64,000 nucleotides of DNA from Corynebacterium timonense (lineage in GTDB: Bacteria; Actinomycetota; Actinomycetes; Mycobacteriales; Mycobacteriaceae). The notes under the pieces were generated by a model. It saw nothing but the letters and a program-made list of their open reading frames with translations. It was not told where the DNA came from and searched no databases. Positions 58,785 to 64,000 of the stretch are shown here, piece after piece. Within the stretch, counting starts at the first letter, position 1. Each line of letters opens with the position of its first letter. Made by a program: the position numbers and the translations under genes. The stretch is taken from assembly GCF_900105305.1 (NCBI RefSeq), contig NZ_LT629765.1, positions 1,798,001 to 1,862,000 on the forward strand, read 5' to 3'.

Positions 58785-59585
58785 ATGCCCACACACCTTT
58801 TGCACCCCGTCACCCTCGTCGCAAACGAGCAGCTCAAGCCGCGACTGCACCGCCTCACCTTCACCGCAGAGGCCTTCGCCGACTACCCCCTGAGCGGCCC
58901 CGACGAGTACTTCGGTCTGCTCATGCCACAGCCGGGCCAGTCCTTCCGGCCCTTCGAGCTCACCGGAATCAACATCCGCGCGGCCGTCGCCACCATGCCC
59001 GAAGCGACGCGGCCCGACCTACGGTGGTACACCATTCGCAGCCTCGATAGGGCGCAGAAGCGTATCGACGTCGACGTGGTCACCCACGGCGACTCCGGCC
59101 CCGGTTCCCGCTGGATCCGCCGGGCCCGCCCGGGCGACACGGCCGGAATGTTCACCTGCCCCGCCCTGTGGACCCCGCCAACGACCTCGCAGCTTCTCCT
59201 CGCGGACGCATCGGCCCTCCCGGCGATGCGCCACATCCTTGACTACCAGCAGGCAAACGCCCCCGAAGCGCTGGCGCAGACCCACGTTGTCGCCGTGGTC
59301 ACCGACCCCGCGGAAGTCGAGGACGGGCTCGCCGAGCAGTGGGGCGAGAAGCTAGCCTCCTTCACCTTCGTCGAGGCGCCGAAAACCGCCGAGACCGAGG
59401 CCACCCTCGCCGCGCTCCACGCCCTCTTCGACACCGCGGCCGGGGACAAGCCGCGCTCCGTGTGGGTTTCTGGCGAAGGCAACCTGACCAAGGCGGTCCG
59501 CGCGCTCGCCGTCAAGGAGTGGGGCCTTGACCCTGCCGACGTCACGTGGGTGCCCTTCTGGTTCCACGGCAAGGCCCGGCCGTAG
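58785..59585 (+). CDS. Siderophore-interacting protein (ferric reductase, ViuB family)
   Basis: A 266-aa FAD/NAD(P)H-binding protein that releases iron from imported ferric siderophore. The FAD-binding signature is RWYTIRSLDRAQKRIDVDVV, followed by GSRWIRRARPGDTAGMF and the C-terminal PRSVWVSGEGNLTKAVRAL. It ends FWFHGKARP, the conserved SIP C-terminus. It diverges from the uptake operon and likely shares its iron control. Confidence 0.93.
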   Translation: MPTHLLHPVTLVANEQLKPRLHRLTFTAEAFADYPLSGPDEYFGLLMPQPGQSFRPFELTGINIRAAVATMPEATRPDLRWYTIRSLDRAQKRIDVDVVTHGDSGPGSRWIRRARPGDTAGMFTCPALWTPPTTSQLLLADASALPAMRHILDYQQANAPEALAQTHVVAVVTDPAEVEDGLAEQWGEKLASFTFVEAPKTAETEATLAALHALFDTAAGDKPRSVWVSGEGNLTKAVRALAVKEWGLDPADVTWVPFWFHGKARP

Positions 59586-59652
59586 CCGCGCCGGCCCCTC
59601 ACCCGGAGTGGGTAAGAACACACGGGATTCGAACCACCCCACGAACGACGAA

Positions 59653-59687
59653 ACCCCCTGCTCAACCCGGTGGGCTGTGCAGGGGGT
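59653..59687. terminator. Terminator between SIP and rplE
   Basis: accccctgc (59653-59661) pairs with gcagggggt (59679-59687). On the minus strand it is followed by TTTCGTCG. It ends the detached rplN-rplX-rplE transcript and probably also the SIP message. Confidence 0.75.
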
Positions 59688-59708
59688 GTGGCGTCGTGAA
59701 GCGAAGCC

Positions 59709-60287
59709 CTAGGCCTGCTTCATCTTGCCGTCCTTGTCGGCGAACGGGAAGCCGAGGTGCGTCAGCAGCGCGCGGCCCTCGTCGTCGTTCGTCGCGGTGG
59801 TCACGAGCGTGATGTCCATGCCGCGGACGCGGTCGATCTTGTCGATGTCGATCTCGTAGAACATCGTCTGCTCGGACAGGCCGAAGGTGTAGTTGCCGGC
59901 GCCGTCGAACTGCTTGTCGTTGAGGCCGCGGAAGTCACGAATACGCGGCAGAGCGACGTTGAGCAGGCGGTCCAGGAACTCCCACATGCGGTCGCCGCGG
60001 AGGGTGACCTTGGCGCCAATGGGCATGCCCTCGCGGAGCTTGAAGTTCGCGATGGACTTCTTCGCGCGACGCAGCTGCGGCTTCTGGCCGGTGATCGCGG
60101 TGAGGTCCTCGAGCGCGCCGTTGATGACCTTGGAGTCACGGGCAGCGTCGCCGACACCCATGTTGACCACGATCTTGGTCAGGCCGGGGATCTGCATGAC
60201 GTTGTCGTAGCCGAACTGCTCGTTGAGCTTGGCGCGGATGTCGTCCTTGTAGCGGGTCTTGAGACGCGGGGTGTAGTTCTCAGCCAT
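59709..60287 (-). CDS. rplE: 50S ribosomal protein L5
   Basis: A 192-aa 5S rRNA-binding protein ([20 protein letters not shown]) with the conserved [18 protein letters not shown]. It is the last gene of the left-hand spc fragment; rpsH, its usual near-neighbour, is 15.8 kb away. Confidence 0.98.
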   Translation of the reverse strand: MAENYTPRLKTRYKDDIRAKLNEQFGYDNVMQIPGLTKIVVNMGVGDAARDSKVINGALEDLTAITGQKPQLRRAKKSIANFKLREGMPIGAKVTLRGDRMWEFLDRLLNVALPRIRDFRGLNDKQFDGAGNYTFGLSEQTMFYEIDIDKIDRVRGMDITLVTTATNDDEGRALLTHLGFPFADKDGKMKQA

Positions 60288-60289
60288 GC

Positions 60290-60604
60290 TTAGATGTCCT
60301 TCCCGTTCGTCTTGGCCACGCGGACCTTCTTGCCGTTCTCGTCGAAACGGTAGCCCACGCGGGTCGGGGTGCCGTCGGAGTCGAGCACCATCACGTTGGA
60401 GACGTGGATGGGGGCCTCCTGGGTGACAATGCCACCGGACTCGGCGCCGCGCTCGTTGTAGGAGTTAGCGACGTGCTTCTTCACACGGTTCACACCCTCG
60501 ACCAAGACCTTGTCGCGCTTCGGGTAGGCCTCGATGACCTTGCCCTGAGCGCCCTTGTCCTTGCCCGAGATGACCTGGACCATATCGCCCTTCTTGATCT
60601 TCAT
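60290..60604 (-). CDS. rplX: 50S ribosomal protein L24
   Basis: A 104-aa KOW-domain protein ([20 protein letters not shown]). It lies two bases after rplN's stop and two before rplE. Confidence 0.98.
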   Translation of the reverse strand: MKIKKGDMVQVISGKDKGAQGKVIEAYPKRDKVLVEGVNRVKKHVANSYNERGAESGGIVTQEAPIHVSNVMVLDSDGTPTRVGYRFDENGKKVRVAKTNGKDI

Positions 60605-60606
60605 AC

Positions 60607-60975
60607 TTAGATCACCTCCGGTGCGAGAGACACGATCTTCATGAAGCGCTTGTCGCGCAGCTCACGCGCGACCGGGCCGAAGATACGGGTGCCGCGGGGC
60701 TCGGTGTCGTTCTTGATCAAAACGGCAGCGTTCTCGTCGAACGCGATGTAGGAGCCGTCCGGGCGGCGGGTTTCCTTGGTAGCGCGGACGATGACGGCGC
60801 GAACGACCTCACCCTCCTTGACGTTGCCGCCGGGGGCGGCTTCCTTCACGGTGGCGACAATCGTGTCGCCAATGCCGGCGAAGCGTCGGACAGAACCGCC
60901 GAGCACGCGGATGCACAGAATCTCTCGTGCACCGGTGTTGTCGGCGACCTTCAGACGCGATTCCTGCTGAATCAC
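60607..60975 (-). CDS. rplN: 50S ribosomal protein L14
   Basis: A 122-aa L14, from a GTG (60975, [20 protein letters not shown]) with AGGAG upstream; this gives the universal L14 length, so the longer open frame is rejected. First gene of the rplN-rplX-rplE fragment. Confidence 0.97.
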   Translation of the reverse strand: MIQQESRLKVADNTGAREILCIRVLGGSVRRFAGIGDTIVATVKEAAPGGNVKEGEVVRAVIVRATKETRRPDGSYIAFDENAAVLIKNDTEPRGTRIFGPVARELRDKRFMKIVSLAPEVI

Positions 60976-61151
60976 TGTGGTCTCCTGACCTGGTTGAATG
61001 TGCGCCAGATTTCCGTCCTGCGCGCACGTGGTCACTACTGTTCGGAGCCTTGCGCTTATCGACGAACCACCGGCGCCACCGGGGTCGAAGGGTCTCGGCC
61101 GCCCCACTCGGAAACGCGCGGTGCAGCCGACCAACTCAAGGCAACTGTGGT

Positions 61152-61181
61152 ATTAAACCACGCGTTCAACCCGGGAATCAA
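61152..61181 (-). promoter_or_regulatory. Predicted rplN promoter
   Basis: On the minus strand: -35 TTGATT (61181-61176), an 18-base spacer and -10 TTTAAT (61157-61152). The -10 lies in a short inverted repeat gtggt-attaa-accac. The -35 overlaps the stop of the ptsS remnant. Confidence 0.5.
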
Positions 61182-61725
61182 ATCTCTGCCTGGGACTTCT
61201 TCTCCGCGGGCTCCACCGTGAGCAGGTCCGCCCCCGCCTCGACGTCTCCCGGCAGAAAACAGTGCCGGGGCAATCGCGCCGACCTTCTTCGTGTTGGACA
61301 CCACCACGGGCGTGGTCACCTCGTAGCCGGCAGCGGTGATGCCCGCGGGTCACCGCGTCGCCCTTGGACACGTGCGCGGTGAAGTGCTCGCCCTGAAGGT
61401 TCACGGTGTCGAAGCCGATGTGCTTGGGGATGTCGACGTTTTTCCCGTCCGCGCCCGTCGCGCGCCCCGCGTAGGCGTGGCCTGAGCGATCGTCACCGCA
61501 GCGGCCTCGTCCGCGCGCGGGCCCTCCGGCGAATCCGGGTCGTTGCCCGCCGCCTCGGTGTTCACCGTGTCCGGATCCTTGAGCACGAGCCGCAGCCGCG
61601 TCGCACAGTGGGCCGCGCCCACAATGTTGTCCTCGCCTCCGATGCCGGTGAGAACCCGCCGGATCCGGGGCGCAGGGCCACGTCAGCGAGGCTTTTTCGG
61701 ACAGGCCGAACACCCGTGCAGCCAT
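61178..61725 (-). pseudogene. Decayed sucrose-type PTS enzyme II (ptsS-like) remnant
   Basis: Three blocks in different frames on the minus strand are recognisable. An EIIB end (LTGIGGEDNIVGAAHCATRL) contains the phosphorylated cysteine. A piece of EIIA (HIGFDTVNLQGEHFTAHVSK) and its C-terminal part (TTPVVVSNTKKVGAIAPALF, then AEKKSQAEI and stop) follow. The EIIC membrane domain and the first half of EIIA are missing, so about 400 residues were deleted besides frameshifts. The neighbouring GH32 sucrase and sugar kinase suggest it once imported sucrose as sucrose-6-phosphate. Confidence 0.88.
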
Positions 61726-61729
61726 TACC

Positions 61730-62533
61730 ATGCGCCGTATGAGTTTCGCCGAAAAGGCCCCCGCCTCCATACACAACAAGCTCGACCTCTTTGGTCGCGA
61801 GCCCGCCCGTTTCGCTGCTCGCGCCGTCATGGCGGGTCTCTACCTCAGCATCATGACGGCGTTCGCGGCGTCGACGGCCACGCTCGTCGAGGCCGCGGCC
61901 CCGGAGTGGGGCAAGTACGCGTTCGGGGCGATCTTTGCCGCCACGTTGTACATCATCATTGTGCTGCAAGGCGAGCTCGCGACCGGCGACATGATGTTCA
62001 TGACGTACGGCGCTGTCCACCGCATGAACACCGTCTGGCGCGGACTGCTCATCATCGTCTTTGTCACGGCGTTCAACCTCGTCGGCGCCGTCATCTTCTC
62101 GTGGTTGATCTCCACGACGACGATCGCCCACGACGTGAGCCTCAACGGCGGGTTCCTCCACGACTTGTTGAGCGACAAGCTCACCAAGCCCTCGGTGACT
62201 CTCTTCTTCGAGGCGATCTTGGCCAACATCGTGGTCAACATCGCGTTCATGGTGTCCACGCAGGCCGGCAAGGACTACTCGGCGAAGCTGTGGGGCGTGA
62301 TCCTCATCATCCCGGCGTTCGCGGCCATGAGCTACGAGCACTCCATCGCCAACTTCGTGCTCACTTCCCTCGGCGGCTTCATCATCGGCCCCGACGCGAT
62401 CGAAGGGTTCACCGTCGGCAACGTCCTGCGCAACTGGGGGATCGTCTGGCTGGGCAACCTCGTCGGCGGCGGGCTCATCATGGGCGGGATCTACGGCTGG
62501 CTGAACCGAACGTCGACGGACTACAAGGATTAG
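61730..62533 (+). CDS. Formate/nitrite transporter (FNT family)
   Basis: A 267-aa (or 264-aa from the ATG at 61739) six-helix channel of the FocA/NirC family. Characteristic pieces are LQGELATGDMMFM and LVGGGLIMGGIYGWLN; the N-terminus MRRMSFAEKAPASIHNKLDL is amphipathic. No clear ribosome-binding site separates the two possible starts. It partly overlaps the 5' end of the ptsS remnant, which shows that the remnant is no longer constrained. Substrate (formate or nitrite) is not fixed by sequence; an fdhD gene lies 12 kb away. Confidence 0.9.
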   Translation: MRRMSFAEKAPASIHNKLDLFGREPARFAARAVMAGLYLSIMTAFAASTATLVEAAAPEWGKYAFGAIFAATLYIIIVLQGELATGDMMFMTYGAVHRMNTVWRGLLIIVFVTAFNLVGAVIFSWLISTTTIAHDVSLNGGFLHDLLSDKLTKPSVTLFFEAILANIVVNIAFMVSTQAGKDYSAKLWGVILIIPAFAAMSYEHSIANFVLTSLGGFIIGPDAIEGFTVGNVLRNWGIVWLGNLVGGGLIMGGIYGWLNRTSTDYKD

Positions 62534-62536
62534 CCC

Positions 62537-63802
62537 CTACTGCACCTCGAGGCGCTCCCACGGCGCACCGTCCCGGGAAAACACCGCCGAGGAGAAGGCG
62601 ACCTCTCCCCCGGCGGCGGTGACCTCGACGGCCGCGCCGTCAGCGGTGACCAGAACCTCGCCGGCGGCGCACTCGGCCCACCGCACTAGGCCGCTCTTTT
62701 CCAGGGCGAGGGTGCCGCGCCCGGGGGTTGAGGGGGTCCAGGTGAGGGTGAGGGGGGCGTCACCGGTGGCGTCGATAAGCTGTGCTCGCAGAGGTTCGGC
62801 GCCGACCTCGACGCGTTCGACGAGCATGTCCGGGTGGGCGGGAAGGATGAGCTCCTGGACGAGCCGGCCGCCGCGCAGGCGCACCCTGCGGGGGAGAGTG
62901 AGCTGGTGGACCCAGCCTTCGGCGGCGAGCGTGGGCGTGTCGTCGCGGCCGGGCAGACCCATCCAGCCGAGCATGAGCGCGCCGTCACCGTGGGCGATGA
63001 GCTGCGGGGCGTAGAACTCGTGGCCGTAGTCGACCGGGGTGTAATCGGTCTCCACCTCGAAGTGGGTGCCCGTGAGGGTGCCAACGACGTAGCCGCACTC
63101 ATCGACGTCCCGAAACTGCGGGCAGAACACCAGCACGTCGCGCTCGGCGCCGGTCGCCTCGTCGACGAGGCGCACGAGGTTGGGACACTCCCACATGTAG
63201 GCGGCGGCGAGGTTGCGCGACAGACCGGCGAAGGTGAGCTCGCCCTCGAAGCGCCAGACGTCCAGGTCGTCGCTGGTGTACATGACCACGGCGCCCGCGA
63301 GGTCGGCGCGCTGGGCACCCAGCAGCATCCGCCACCGCCCGTCGGCCCCGCGGGTGACGTGGGGGTCGCGGTAATGGGCGGTGTAGCCGGGCGCGGGGGC
63401 ACCAATGAGCGGGTTGTTCGGGCTGCGACGGAAGTATCCGCCGGCGGGGCCGTCGAGGTCGGTGACCTCCACGAGGTTCTGCGTGGCGTAGCGCTCGCCG
63501 TCGACCGTGAGGTTTCCGGTGTAGAGCAGCGCCACTCGCTCCCCGTCGACGGCGGCGGAGCCGGAGTAGCAGCCGTGGCGGTCGTAGGGGAAGTCCGGGT
63601 AGAGGGCGTCGGGAAGATGGCGCCACGTGCCCTCCCCGAGCGTGGTCACCGCGTGGCCCCAGCCGGTGCGCTTCTTACCGGCGGGGAAGGCCGGGTCGTG
63701 CTGGTAGAAGGCGTGGAGCGTCTGGCCCGACAGCACAAGCCCGTTCGGGTCGTTGAGCCGGCCCTGCGGCGGGCTGAGATGATACATCGGGCGGTAGGTC
63801 AT
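62537..63802 (-). CDS. scrB: GH32 sucrose-6-phosphate hydrolase / beta-fructosidase
   Basis: A 421-aa glycoside hydrolase family 32 enzyme. The nucleophile is in LNDPNG (Asp18), the transition-state stabiliser in AHYRDPH, and the acid/base glutamate in AYMWECPNLV. The N-terminal five-blade propeller is followed by a beta-sandwich. It is convergent with the FNT channel, four bases apart, and divergent from the sugar kinase. The symbol is by family and context; with the ptsS gene broken, its substrate may be free sucrose or an alternative. Confidence 0.9.
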   Translation of the reverse strand: MTYRPMYHLSPPQGRLNDPNGLVLSGQTLHAFYQHDPAFPAGKKRTGWGHAVTTLGEGTWRHLPDALYPDFPYDRHGCYSGSAAVDGERVALLYTGNLTVDGERYATQNLVEVTDLDGPAGGYFRRSPNNPLIGAPAPGYTAHYRDPHVTRGADGRWRMLLGAQRADLAGAVVMYTSDDLDVWRFEGELTFAGLSRNLAAAYMWECPNLVRLVDEATGAERDVLVFCPQFRDVDECGYVVGTLTGTHFEVETDYTPVDYGHEFYAPQLIAHGDGALMLGWMGLPGRDDTPTLAAEGWVHQLTLPRRVRLRGGRLVQELILPAHPDMLVERVEVGAEPLRAQLIDATGDAPLTLTWTPSTPGRGTLALEKSGLVRWAECAAGEVLVTADGAAVEVTAAGGEVAFSSAVFSRDGAPWERLEVQ

Positions 63803-63826
63803 GCCGCGTAGTCTACGGTTGTCGGC

Positions 63827-64000
63827 ATGATCACCGTGTACGGCGAAGGGCTCATCGACCTCGTGCCGTCAGCCGCTGGCCCGCTCACCCCGCTGGTGCC
63901 CTCCCTCGGCGGGGGCCCCTTCAACGTCGCCCGCGCGTTGGGGCGCTTGGGCTCCCCGGTCGCGTTCCAGTCGCGCCTGTCCACCGACGGCTTCGGCGAG
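63827..64000 (+). CDS. PfkB-family carbohydrate kinase, probable fructokinase (5' part)
   Basis: Only the first 58 codons are in the window. The N-terminus MITVYGEGLIDLVPSAAGPL, followed by GGGPFNVARALGRLG, is the PfkB substrate-binding start. It diverges from scrB with 24 bases between starts. A fructokinase role fits sucrose use, but ribokinase-like substrates cannot be excluded from the fragment. Confidence 0.8.
   Translation, partial: MITVYGEGLIDLVPSAAGPLTPLVPSLGGGPFNVARALGRLGSPVAFQSRLSTDGFGE

Noticed and set aside
59586..59650. Possible tRNA gene on the minus strand
   Set aside because: Only a T-loop-like 13-mer is present; T-stem pairing fails after two base pairs and no D-arm, anticodon arm or acceptor stem can be built.
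43924..59708. Mobile element or phage origin of the siderophore island
   Set aside because: No transposase, integrase, terminal inverted repeat or target-site duplication was seen; codon use and GC content look like the surroundings.

Overview
The window is a high-GC actinobacterial chromosome segment, most likely from a Corynebacterium. The reasons are the gene order groES-groEL1 / WhiB3-type regulator / sigD-rsdA / guaB-guaB3, the ESX-4-only type VII locus next to rplM-rpsI, a His-tailed GroEL1, two DtxR-type iron boxes, and a sucrose/fructose locus beside a formate/nitrite channel. The left 42 kb follows the gene order known from Mycobacterium tuberculosis (the Rv3410c to Rv3457c neighbourhood). 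No tRNA, rRNA, insertion sequence, phage gene or CRISPR array was seen.

Layout. 1-5.4 kb: guaB3 (cut by the window edge) and guaB, a DUF5319 protein, the anti-sigma/sigma pair rsdA-sigD, and a divergent WhiB-type regulator. 5.4-8.1 kb: groEL1 and groES under a promoter overlapped by a CIRCE box, then a hypothetical protein. 8.1-15 kb: a tightly overlapping minus-strand run glmS, membrane protein, alr, tsaE, membrane protein, tsaB, rimI, tsaD (tRNA t6A synthesis and cell-wall precursors). 15.1-19.6 kb: an alpha/beta-hydrolase relative, glmM, and a three-gene string with a WXG100-like protein and a large Ala/Pro/Cys-rich protein. 19.7-20.7 kb: rpsI-rplM. 21-30.3 kb: a complete ESX-4 type VII secretion locus (two WXG100 proteins, the Rv3446c-like protein, eccC, eccD, mycP, eccB). 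30.3-43.9 kb: a frameshifted membrane protein, truA, rplQ-rpoA-rpsD-rpsK-rpsM-infA, a nonsense-interrupted L,D-transpeptidase, map-adk-secY, and rplO-rpmD-rpsE-rplR-rplF-rpsH.

43.9-59.7 kb is accessory DNA lying between rpsH and rplE, so the usual spc operon is split. It holds two secreted proteins (phytase-type esterase-like protein and lipase), a DUF2786 protein, an AhpD-like protein, fdhD, and a siderophore system. The siderophore system has three parts: a biosynthetic operon (PLP decarboxylase, amine N-monooxygenase, and a GNAT acyltransferase fused to an IucA/IucC-type NIS synthetase), a convergent ABC uptake operon (binding lipoprotein, two permeases, ATPase), and a divergent siderophore-interacting protein. 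DtxR-like boxes lie at both promoter regions. The enzyme set matches the DesABCD (desferrioxamine) and BibABC (bisucaberin) logic, so a hydroxamate made from a decarboxylated diamine is predicted.

59.7-64 kb: rplE-rplX-rplN, then a decayed sucrose PTS enzyme II (ptsS-like), a formate/nitrite channel, a GH32 sucrase and the start of a PfkB-family sugar kinase. Three genes look broken (ptsS remnant, L,D-transpeptidase, DUF6541-like membrane protein); the last two could be sequencing errors. Start sites were chosen from ribosome-binding sites, family lengths and stop/start overlaps.
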